From Pelodera strongyloides (taxonomy: Eukaryota; Nematoda; Chromadorea; Rhabditida; Rhabditidae), in NCBI GenBank assembly GCA_036852015.1, contig JAANDG010000077.1:248001-312000 (forward strand): a DNA stretch of 64,000 nt. The letters run 5' to 3'. Under the pieces are notes generated by a model, which worked only from the letters and a program-made list of their open reading frames with translations, ran no database searches and was not told the origin of the DNA. The position numbers and the translations under genes are program-made. Below are positions 54,478 to 64,000 of the stretch, in pieces (within the stretch, counting starts at the first letter, position 1; each line of letters starts with the position of its first letter).

Positions 54478-56613
54478 TTCATTTAGAATACGCTGACTAT
54501 CAATTAGTGGAATTTACAGCATGATGGAGCGACTATCGGCAACAACGGGATAAATCATAATTCTTTCTTTTCTTTCCATTTATATTCACTGGCCTTTTCA
54601 AAGACACCAATTCACTAATGCAGCACCATGTGCATGTATGCTCAAGCATATACGGGCTTATACGTTACACTCTTGAAGAATAATCAGAAGGAGGTTCTAC
54701 ATAAACAGTTAACCCTTTTATTATACATTTATAAGTTGTTTAGCTACGTAGCGCATGCGGACTCCTGCGGGTGGAGGGTAGTGACGATGCTAGGCCCCTA
54801 CTTCACTTGTGTGATGGCCCTGAGAACGTATTTGCTTGTTGATTACTGTGGTTGTGTGTACTTTTATGTGTTGCACGTTTAGGTTTGTTGAGAACGTGAA
54901 CACGTAGTTCTTTTGTTGAGGTAACGTGGCTAAATTAAACTAAAAACAAAATACGGGTTGGCTGTGTATGTGGGACCAAATTCTTTGTTTCGCTTTCAAC
55001 ATTTTCTTTGTGAACTCTTGTGGATTTACATCTATATACATATACTGTTGGTGGAATTATTTCCAAGTATCTATATTATCTACTTTGATTTTTCTTTTCA
55101 TCGTCTCTCACGGCGTTGCGCTCTTTTAATGAGTATAATAAATATTCAAATATTCAAATTATTTTTTAAAACTTGAAATTTGGGAATGAAGGTTAGTTAC
55201 ATATTTTTGTTAGATTCGCATTTGGATTGGAACAAACACGGAGGACGAGCTTCGAGTGGATTCGGTTAGTTCTTTACTCAAACTCGTAGATGATTTTTAT
55301 TTTGTTATAACACCTAGATTTGAATGGTAGTATCTATAACTCCAATTCAGTATTTTCGGAGCGATTTCCATTTCGAACCTACCCGTTCCTGTGTAAAGTC
55401 ACACTTCCCTTTCAACGAGTACAGTAGTTTTTTTTTGCTTGGCAACGGATATCTCTCAAACCAAAGACATACTGAAAAAGAGTTCGTATCATCGGTTATA
55501 TTTTCTAATTAGATCGCCACCCGTTCGTATATCTCTAACACACCACAGCTTCCCGCTCATCGAGTACAGTAGACCGACTCGTTTGTGGACTGAACAAACT
55601 TTTCTGTTTTTCTGATAAAGAACCCCGACGTCTTGTCTCGAGCATTCATATCGCTCGTAGAAGTGAATAGTCTTTAACGCCTTCATCCGACGAATCCGAC
55701 TGGAGTGGAGGACTTCATGGTCGCATTCGTAAAAATCAAGAAGTTCTTCAACAAACTTGAGGACTTCTACATCACCAGGAGTGCAACCCTGCCCCCAAAT
55801 CTAAACCCTCCAGCTTCGCTGACTAATTCCACCCTATTCAACAAACAGAAACAACCTCTCATTTATGTAGGTAGGCTTAAGAAACCAGTGCTTTAGCAAG
55901 CAACAAGAACTGCGTATGCGTTGTCTACATCTTCCAAACTTCAGGGACAACCTATTTGGACGAGCAGGCACTATTTGAACCACACAACACCAAGACCAAT
56001 GTATTTCCGCTAGTTGTTTACTCGAATGAAACGTTTTGTCTTTCCGGTATCCCAAACCGAATACCAACGACCTCAGTGAATTGATAATTCACATGCAAAA
56101 TTATGTAATTGTTGTGCACTAACACACTAACAGGGGGTTGGTGTCCCTCCACTAACAACAAACCACACGTTTACAACTTCATTCGAGTGCTTGTGCACAG
56201 ACATGAACATCGTCTGCCGAAACTAATAAAGGATAATGGCTAACGTCTCATATTTATATTAAGTAATCAGTGGGTAGGCGGCCCCTGGTTATATAAATTT
56301 TTACTCCGGCAATTTCACCTGCGAAGGTACCGTACGATTTAATTTCAATTTTGTTTTGCAAAAAAGGATGTGTGGTCGTATGGAACAACGCGGCGTGCGA
56401 ATACAGAACTATCACAGTGCAGTAATCATGTCGAAGGTAATTTTAGCATGTTGCTCCCCCATGGATACCGGAATGATGGGAGGAAAAGGTTCGAGGCGGT
56501 TATGGAAAAATTAAACCCACGAGAAGTGCTTCAAATGTTCGGTTGCTATGAATTGTTCTGTGGTCTATGTGGCGTGCACTCTTTCCAAGTGGTGCACACT
56601 AGATCTATTTAAT

Positions 56614-56785
56614 TTAAAGCGAAATGCCAGCTCCTTTGGAAAATTTGCATATGATAAGCAAATCCTATGCTATCCTATGCTAATTTTGCGCGATCGTCCA
56701 CGGCTATCGCGCAAAATTAGCATAGGATACATAGGATTTGCTTATCATATACAAATTTTCCACAGGAGCTGGCATTTCGCTTTAA
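56614..56785. mobile_element. 172-bp hairpin element (ttaaagcgaaatgc subfamily), copy 2
   Basis: ttaaagcgaaatgccagctc, gaaaatttgcatatgataag and tatcctatgctaattttgcg, followed by their complements, ending ctggcatttcgctttaa. Nearly the same as 38282-38452. Confidence 0.88.
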
Positions 56786-56944
56786 ACGTTGGACGGAAAC
56801 TTTTTGTTAGACATTTCCTGTACTAATCGAATTATTTTTGCCACAGAGGCGCTGGATTGAAAAACACACCTAAAAATTAAATGAGGAGGTGCTGCACAAA
56901 TGAAACTCTTTGCAATGAGTTCTGAGGGATGTTACTGGTGAATC

Positions 56945-57130
56945 CGCGCCACCGCCGGGCAGAAAATAAGATGCCGCCGCTGGTGCGCGGCGCACCACCA
57001 TTAGGGTGCGCGGTTGGTGCGCCACATGTGCTATTTCAATTGGCGCATCTGCGGTACACCATTTAGGGAAGGCGCGGCATGTGTGACAATGTTGCGCCGC
57101 GTCCTATTGTTGTGCGCGGCGATTGCGCGG
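56945..57130. repeat. gcgcg-rich palindromic tract
   Basis: Contains ccgctggtgcgcggcgcacc, gtgcgcggttggtgcgccac and ttgcgccgcgtcctattgtt. Word content resembles 10990-11240, 20090-20190 and 30030-30130. Confidence 0.6.
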
Positions 57131-57587
57131 AGTTTCACGTTGATAGCAGGGATCTCTCGATGGCAGCCCCAGTAGGGAGTGCAGAACTTCTGATTATCAT
57201 GTGGAACTTTTCTTCTTATGCAGAAGCAAACTAACTGAATAAAAACAATAGAATCACAGTTTCAGAGCGAAAAGACCTAGATGAATTTGTGGAAGCCAAT
57301 GTGTTACGTTACTACATAATGTTATATCTTGTGGTGAATAAAGTGTGTAGATATCTTTATTTATCTTTTAAGTAACACCACAGGATGTGCATCAGTGAAA
57401 TAATGAAAAGAAAGTAGTATATAACTCGTCGTGCTGTCGTTGACTAGCAGACAGGTATTCGGTAATAAAACAATGTGTAAAATACAAATGTAGCGAGGAT
57501 TTAACAGGCCGAATGGTAATATTCCATCTAACATGAGGTGGAAAAAATATATTCTAATGATAACATTAATGGCACTACCGATTCTAT

Positions 57588-57685
57588 ACCACAGAAAACG
57601 CGACGCAACACGCGGTTGGGCCGGGGATCCGGTACGGCCCGAGGGCCGGGCCGGGTTTAGTACCCTCCCCTCCGCGTGACCCGCG
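57588..57685. repeat. GC-rich segment, inverted relative to 51428
   Basis: cgcgacgcaacacgcggttg, ggtacggcccgagggccggg and ccgggtttagtaccctcccc are reverse complements of the 51428-51535 segment. Confidence 0.8.
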
Positions 57686-57982
57686 CGCGCACCGGGGGGG
57701 GGGGGTTTCGTGCTCATTTATCCGCCAACAACTTTCCTACTCCTTGCTATACTTGGTGTTTTATATATATGTTTTGTTATAGTGTTGTTTTATTATATGT
57801 GTATACTTTTCGGGAATCGCTTATATCAACCGCGCCGATCGCGGCGGCGAAAAGCCCGTTCTGCCATGTACGTACTCTCACATTTTTCTGGATTTCGCTT
57901 ATACATGATGCATTATTGTTGCACCCATGTACATTACTAGTGCTAACATAATCAGTGTAATCTATTATTTATATTCAGCGCG

Positions 57983-60900
57983 ATGACCTCACCCACAAGC
58001 TCCAACAATACCGGCGTTGACGTACAGAAGAAGTTCTTTGTGAAGAATGTGCCTGTCGATTGGGACGACGTAAGTCTGATATGTTATTATTCGGATAATG
58101 TCGTTTTTTTATTAAAACTAAATAATCTCCATGTTTACTTTATTTATTTATTTTAGTGGCGCCTTTTCTCCGTGTTCAGTAAGTTCGGCCTAGTGTCGAG
58201 CGTGCGTGTGCGGCCGAGCAAATCGAACTCTCCTTGTTATCACTTTGCGTAAGTGTTTTCTTTTTTAATTATGCATATCAATTATTTATGCATTAAATAT
58301 GCATTTAATTCTTTTTTAATTATGCAATTATGCATTAATAACATAATAAGTGTTATTGCAACTTGCGACAAGGCTTTTCAGAACAGTAAATCCGAATTTT
58401 CTTCTTTTATGCCCATATTACATTTCATGTCATTAACATATTGGGAAAAAGCTTTACTGCAGCGGCAAACAATATGTCCTGCAAAATGACAAGGATTCAC
58501 AATGTCAGCACACATGGCATGCAGGGACAGGGAAGCTTTCCCCGCTTTCCCGCTTATAATTTTTACTTATTAAGGTTTGTCGACATGTTGGGTTTCGAGG
58601 ATGCCGACAAAGTGCGTGCCGCATTGAACGAGAAAAGACAATTGAAAGTTGAGGGTGCTTGTCTTTGGGTAGGTTTCGTTTTCCTGGCAATAACAACTTG
58701 TAGTATATGAGTATTATCGCTTTGTTCTTCCTCGGAAAAAAAGTATTTTGTAAACATATGCTGATCAAATAAATGCATTCCCATGTTGGTCTCCTGGTTG
58801 TTTTCTGAACATAACCAGATCGCCAGCAAATGAAAATGCAAAACGTCTGCTGACGAACTGCTATCCCATATGTTTATGTCTTTTCATTATTATTTTTTAT
58901 TTGATTTTTCTTTATTCTGTAACTATAAACGCTTCATGTGTTCATGATTGCTTCGTTATGTTTGCCCATTTTAGTTGGAAGATATTCGTGATCCATCCGT
59001 TCCGGTTTCTGACGACGTTGCCAATAAGGAAAATGACAAGAACGGTCAGGACAAGAACAAGGAAAACTCCAATGATACCAAGTAAGCGTTGCATAATCTA
59101 AAAGAATTGATATTGACGTACGTATATTGAGTTCGCGATTTAAGACGATTATTTAGCTCGCAATGTCGGGTCCATAAATTTGCACTATCGCTATCCCCCC
59201 GTTCTTAACTCAGAGGCGGGCGTAATGCGTAATCAACTGTATGGTTTGGTTGAATAGAAATAGACCGACATGGGGTAAATGTAAGATGTAGATTTGACGT
59301 TTATACACTGCGACACTGCCAAATGTAACCTCAATCAATACCAAAACCAAATAGCCAAATAAAAGTTCGCGCTTGGAAACCGAGGTATATGAACGGGGGG
59401 TGCTCTCGCGCTTCTGTCTGGCTAGGAAGAAGGGTACTACGGTACTAGCAGAATTAGTGTTTTCACAACTTGTTCGTCCAGAATTAAGGATTATTGGAAA
59501 TAGTTATCTATATGCTTTTCTTATTAGAATGGCTCGTTATCCGTCTTCTGCTCGTTTTGTGCCTAAAAACAATGTGAGGAAACCGCCCACGCTTAAGATT
59601 TTCCCGAGAGATTTGCCAATCAATCAGCCTACTCAGGTATGATATTTTTGTATTAAAGCGAAATACTGGCCGGTTTTTGAAACGCATCGGATCGGGTACA
59701 CCAGCTTTCTTATGCAGGCAGCTTATGCAAATGAGCATGAATCAGAATAAAAAATCGAGTAAATTAAAATTAGCATAAATACGTAAGAATTCAGTTATCC
59801 ACGATGCGTTTCAAAAACCGGCCGGTATTTCGCTTTAAGTAACCGGCGCCGTGCTTGCACTATTCTCATAATTCGATCGAAGAACGTAGATACACATTAT
59901 AGGTGTTAGAGAGGTTCGGGGTCGACTACGAATAATAATGCCGCAATCCGCAACGGTTCTGCTACGGTACTTTCGCTTTTCCTGTAGTTTCCGTTTCCGC
60001 TGTCCATCTCGAACTGTTCTTTACGGAATTCCACAACCTTTTCCCCATCTCGAAGTCGAAGTCTCGAACGCGCCTCAAGTTCAAGAATTTGCCCATTTGC
60101 CCACCATGAGCGATCCATGTTACAGGTAGTTACGGTATCAGCACCTCCCGACGCTCCTACTGATACACTGCGAATCTTCGTGAAGGTGAATGCTGACCCA
60201 TCGGAAGCGTACAAGAATATGCAACACGCATTGAATGCCTACGTGAAGACCACCCCGCCCGATGGAGCGGGACAGGTAATGTTTTATGCGTTTTATGTGT
60301 TTCATTCATGTACAACCTGTATCGTTAGTATTGTCGTACTGTACCTTGTTGAATATCTGAATATGGCTTGTTTTGTTTTCTTAAACACAAGTCAGGCTGT
60401 AAAGTAAAACGGTCAAACTTCAGTTCTTAATATTTTTTTGGTCTAGGTAGCCATCGGCGATTTTGTCATCGTGCTCAGTGAAAATGACGCAGCGCTTCGT
60501 GCACGTGTCATCTCCTTGACGACTGTCTACCTGATTGATTTTGGAGACATTGTGGGTTTTATTTTAGCTTTTATGATTATTTGATAACACTAAAATGGTA
60601 CGGTGATTCATCGACTTGATCTTGGCTGCGCACAGTTGAATAAGTTGAACGAAATTTACTTATACAATGTTATTTCCTTGATTTTAGTTTTGTTCAAAAC
60701 GTTTTATTTGTTGGTTACATTTTGCAAACGTGCGAACGAACATCTAAGTTAGGTGATACGTGGTTGCTGGTTGCCCCGGTAGAGATTTAGGTGGTTTTAC
60801 AGTAACACTATACACTATGTACAGTAATAACACTATCTTTTATGGCAACCTTATATATTTTATAGTAACTTATATCACATTTCACATGTTAAATTTCACA

Positions 60901-63523
60901 TTTTATTTTCTCTTCAGAGAGCTTGTGATCCATCTCACATGTGGCTGATTCGTGATCAGGAGCAGATGAGAATTTTCGCGCTTCCTTCACTTGTGAGTTT
61001 GAGTCCAGTTTGTTTAAATACTTAGTTTTACTTTTTAAGCCTAATGCCGTAAGCGTAAACCTCTGGTTAATACTATGCAAATAAAAAAAAATGTTCATTT
61101 GAAAAAGGGCGCGTTTAAGATGGCCGAAAGAAAGAAAAAAATAGGTTTTCTTGCTTTCGGCCGTTCAGGTTGGCCGAAAAGAAAACTTTTGAAAGACAAT
61201 GCAAAAACAAGAGACGCAGACAAAACCCGAAAAAAATTACTGTATTTTTTCATTTTCCCTTAGTATTAAAAATTTTCTTTTCGGCCAACCTGAACGGCCG
61301 AAAACGCATTTTTTTCTTTCTTTCGGCCATCTTAAACGCGCCCTAAGTAATATCTAACGCATCCGCATGTGCTACAAATTCGCCTTTTTGTTGTATGTAT
61401 TTATTCTATTGTGTGTAATATTAAATCGCGCGACATCTTGCTGATCTGTGATCCTGCAGTAGAGGTCAAAGGTGTTTGATAGTTTGGTATTTTTGAATTG
61501 TTTGGTTATTGGTTTTTTTTTGTTCTGTGTATAAGCAATAATCATTTTTCACTCAATGACTCACTCAGTCAGATCAGCAGACAAAATAAATTATTTGCAG
61601 GTTATCGAAACTGGTCTCGAGGGCGTCCAGCTGAAAACGCAAAAGCAAATTCCTCAGGTTTCTTATTTTCATTTTCTTTATGTTTCAGAGTGTTGTGTTA
61701 AGTTTAGTATTAATCTATTAATGCAGCTTTAATGTAGGTAATGAAGTATTAACGAAGTTATTAATGAATATTTTGGTTTGTAATAGTTATGTATGCCCAA
61801 CTGCCCAACATCGTATGGGAAAAATCCTTCATATATAATAAATAATAATAAATCTTTTACGCCACTAGAGCGTGAACCTTTATTCAAGGGGGTTTAAGTT
61901 TCATTTGCAAAGTGAGCGTATGACTTGTTCCGCAGATATGTTTATTTTTTTTTAAATTTTGGCGGGATTCTTTAAAGGGAATATGTAGGCCATTTTTGAA
62001 GTTAAGCTGTATTAATAGAATGCGTGTTGCCCATTAAGGAAACAATAACAAAAGTTGTCTACAATTACCCACTTAAAAGGAAATCAATTACAAAGCTCGC
62101 CTTTTCCATAGTAAACGCTAATTCGGAACCCTTGCATAAATTTGGGTCCGATTGAATAAATTTCAGTTTAAATCGGCAAATAGCAAGATTCAAGATGCAG
62201 CGCATTCCAATTTCGTATTTACATATTCAGTCGCCTATTTAAATTAACGTCTGGTATGGAAACGCTAGTTTCGCTTTTTTTTTGCTCATTTTGAGTGCCT
62301 ACATATTCGCTTTAAACATTGAAATTCGCCTCAGGCGGCGATAGCCGTCTGGTTTATAAGATATTACGAAATCAAACCAAAAGGCAATCATCAGGCGGAT
62401 ATATTGCAGAAATTACACATTTTTTTTATAAAGCTTCGTGTTATTTTAGCATTAGCGCCCATTTTCCCATGTTGTAGTAAATGGCGGGATTCTTTAAATT
62501 TGGGTGACCGTTGTGTCCGTTTTTTAGGTGATCAAGGTTCTGAGTAGTGTCCCGCCAAAACTGCGTCTAATGTTCCGGCTGAGACGCTTTGTGGGAAGAG
62601 TCAACATGGTGCAGGCTGTGCTCGAATGCGGTGAGTCCTTCTGTTTTTTTTTACCTTGGCTTGATATCGATTGCCTGCGTTGTGATTTTACTCTTGTTCA
62701 TTGTTCCAGGAGCGCGCGCTATTTTCCACGTCGTTTAGCAGTAGTTGAAATTGTTCATTTGGCTTTATTATTTATCTTCTGGGCCGCTGTCTGTTGATAA
62801 CTCTCTGTGATGTTTTTTGGGATTTGTGTCACTTTACGTAGTAACCTTTTGTCTAGTAATTGTCAGAAAATGGTGGAATTCAACTAATAACCGATAAATA
62901 TTCGATTTTGATATTTAGACGATGAACCATCAGTTGATCTTGGCGTGGCCTTGGTCACAAAGGGAATGGCCGCCTATAATCCGATGTCGGAGCCGGAAGA
63001 AGCGCATAAATATGGCAGGGACGAGCTGCGGGCTGTTGAGAAAGCGAGCGAACAGGTGAGAATCTAGCATCGGAGATTTCCCGCATATTGATTTATTTAT
63101 TTATTAAAGAAGCCAAAATGTGTACTACCATCACAGCTCTTGAGAAGGAACCAAAATGAAATAATGCATAGGCTTTACTCTTTATTGTAGACCAGACGGC
63201 TCTTTCGGTTACTTATGAAACGTCTTTTACGTAGATGAAAATCTTTACGAATGAAGAAATGCATCGTTCTTTTACATGAACTTATTCTAATTTGAGCGGC
63301 GCTACTCTTTCATATCAAAGCGGAACAATTTATTCGAATTATACTTCCGTAACATGAGTGTTAGCACACGCTATAGTTACTCTTTTATATAATAAGATCA
63401 TCCTTATTCTATGTTTAATTCAAACGTCAAACTGATTTGTTTCAGAGCAAGATTCTGGCCTCGGTGGATGCGCCTCTGCTTGAGGAACTCTCCAAGGGGG
63501 TCGGTACAATTTCTGTAGCTTAA
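57983..63523 (+). CDS. RRM plus Tudor-domain protein
   Basis: Probable RNA-binding protein that may also bind methyl-arginine ligands, as in germ-granule Tudor proteins; the role is inferred. Twelve exons: 57983-58069, 58157-58248, 58575-58668, 58975-59081, 59528-59636, 60126-60275, 60447-60551, 60918-60992, 61601-61657, 62528-62630, 62919-63055, 63446-63523, giving 397 residues with all phases consistent. Residues 17-91 form an RRM (RNP2-like KFFVKNVP, then WRLFSVFSKFGLVSSVRV). A Lys/Asp/Asn-rich linker follows. From about 214 the Tudor core reads IGDFVIVLSENDAALRARVI and VYLIDFGDI, with an extension to about 320. An acidic helical tail ends ISVA. A consensus attcag lies four bases before the ATG, fitting trans-splicing and fixing the start. 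Introns carry a MITE, a fold-back and two dispersed repeats. Vertebrate TDRD10 has a similar RRM-Tudor order, but orthology is not claimed. Confidence 0.87.
59653..59838. mobile_element. TTAAAGCGAAAT-family MITE in RRM-Tudor intron
   Basis: Left end ttaaagcgaaatactggccgg, right end ccggccggtatttcgctttaa. Close to the consensus; interior with cataaatacgtaagaattca. Confidence 0.88.
61105..61345. mobile_element. 241-bp fold-back with nested ggccg repeats in RRM-Tudor intron
   Basis: Left end agggcgcgtttaagatggcc, right end ggccatcttaaacgcgccct. Both arms also contain an internal inverted ggccgttcaggttggccg/cggccaacctgaacggcc pair, so each arm has sub-repeats. Confidence 0.82.
61970..62318. repeat. 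Dispersed repeat with ctttaaa ends, copy 2 (inverted relative to 29459)
   Basis: Starts ctttaaagggaatatgtagg, then aaggaaacaataacaaaagttg and attcagtcgcctatttaaat, ending cctacatattcgctttaaac. Collinear with the reverse complement of 29459-29836. Confidence 0.65.
63190..63402. mobile_element. Dispersed repeat, copy 2 of pair with 24640
   Basis: gacggctctttcggttactt, atgaaacgtcttttacgtag, gatgaaaatctttacgaatg and aagcggaacaatttattcga, ending tttatataataagatc. It lies in the last intron of the RRM-Tudor gene. Confidence 0.75.
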
Positions 63524-64000
63524 GGTTAAGGTGTTAAAGTCCAGGAGACTGGTTAGCTCCCTTTAGACTGTGTAACGGTAACCTGTAACCTGCTCATAGC
63601 TTATGATTAACTACTTTTATCACGTTTCCAAATTTCCAACTCAACAGCTAACGGGCTAACCTCATGATGATCCTCACTTCTTGTGTCTTGCTCAATTTGA
63701 ATTCAATAACCGGGTTTCGGTATTTACGGTATTATTATGATCTATCTCCTCCCAGTGTTTTGTATATACGAATACGATTTCAAATTTCAATCAATAATCA
63801 ATATTTTGTTGCTTTTTAGACGTTCAACTGCGACTGTTGACATATAGGGCTCAGGTTATGCATGTTACAGAGTTGGTTTGTAATGGCTCATTCACTTAAT
63901 CTTTAGAAATTCTTTGGGAAAATCTTTGAAAGTACTTTTGTGAAGGGTTTGCAAATTTACTTTGATGTTTCTTTAATGGGAGAATTACAGGAATTATTTA
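63524..64000. other. 3' flank of the RRM-Tudor gene: nothing recognised
   Basis: AT-rich sequence without coding evidence up to the window edge. No canonical AATAAA immediately after the stop; variant signals near 63700-63800 are possible. Confidence 0.4.

Larger units (their letters stand above)
53149..55165 (+). mobile_element. Second LINE copy, internally deleted
   Basis: Starts with three 17-bp monomers (tgctaatttttgccact), then a leader with gcggctgct as in the first LINE, an intact ORF1, the first codons of the endonuclease (IRVFYFNARSIV), and an abrupt jump at about 54125 to the C-terminal end of ORF2 (LKILGLKSLQERRIHKDLI), then a 3' UTR and an aataaatattc tail. Nearly all endonuclease and RT sequence is missing. 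ORF1 is diverged from that of the first LINE, so it belongs to a sister family. Confidence 0.82.
55166..57982. other. Spacer upstream of the RRM-Tudor gene: repeats, no supported gene
   Basis: 55180-56330 has moderately GC-balanced sequence with a 63-residue open frame (55705-55896), but no splice sites or domain I recognise. A hairpin element (56614-56785), a GC-rich tract (56945-57130) and the inverted GC segment (57588-57685) follow, ending with a 12-base poly(G) at 57694-57705. Confidence 0.5.

Noticed and set aside
55705..55896. 63-residue frame starting MEDFMVAFVKIKKFF
   Set aside because: No recognisable domain, no flanking exon, and no acceptor before the ATG. Left as unassigned spacer.
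57694..57705. 12-base poly(G)
   Set aside because: Short homopolymer next to a GC-rich repeat and outside any gene; not comparable with the 39-base C run in TACC.
1..64000. CRISPR arrays, operon-type ribosome binding sites, rRNA genes
   Set aside because: None seen. Tandem repeats present are LINE monomers, a 71-bp tandem and microsatellites, and the window is eukaryotic.

Overview
This 64 kb window is nuclear DNA of a nematode. The evidence is two short cuticle-collagen genes with the nematode-specific architecture (N-terminal membrane segment, Arg-rich cleavage site, Cys-flanked Gly-X-Y blocks, [10 protein letters not shown] tail), a cluster of transthyretin-like (TTR) secreted proteins, and several genes whose start codon lies 0-13 bases after a consensus 3' splice site, as expected for spliced-leader trans-splicing. 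The species cannot be named from the sequence. Exons are short and GC-balanced. Introns and spacers are AT-rich and crowded with small inverted-repeat elements.

Layout, left to right: (1) 1-3606 (+), 3' part of an SLC26/SulP anion transporter with its STAS domain. (2) 5442-12421 (-), three tandem TTR-like genes. (3) 14772-21803 (+), a complete 16-exon SLC41/MgtE-type magnesium transporter, convergent with (4) 22007-23273 (-), a cuticle collagen. (5) 23274-34307, about 11 kb with no gene I can support, only repeats. (6) 34308-35895 (+), a second, nearly identical collagen facing the first. (7) 38627-49863 (-), a 15-exon TACC (TAC-1-like) centrosome protein. One intron holds a non-LTR retrotransposon and one exon is broken by a 39-base poly(C) tract. 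(8) 50-57.9 kb, repeats including a second, internally deleted LINE and a tandemly duplicated TIR element. (9) 57983-63523 (+), an RRM plus Tudor-domain protein.

The genes do not form an operon or a single pathway: two membrane transporters, extracellular matrix and secreted proteins, a spindle/centrosome factor and a probable RNA-binding germline-type protein. I joined exons by hand and checked codon phase across every junction. The intact models keep a single open frame; TACC does so only when 47 bases around the poly(C) tract are removed.

The most notable material is the repeat landscape. Several families of fold-back elements all end in TTAA, which suggests piggyBac-type target duplications. 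A roughly 395-bp dispersed repeat carries a tRNA-like segment with a GTG anticodon. Two related LINEs start with different short tandem monomers. The poly(C) tract in TACC is either an assembly artefact or a disrupting insertion.
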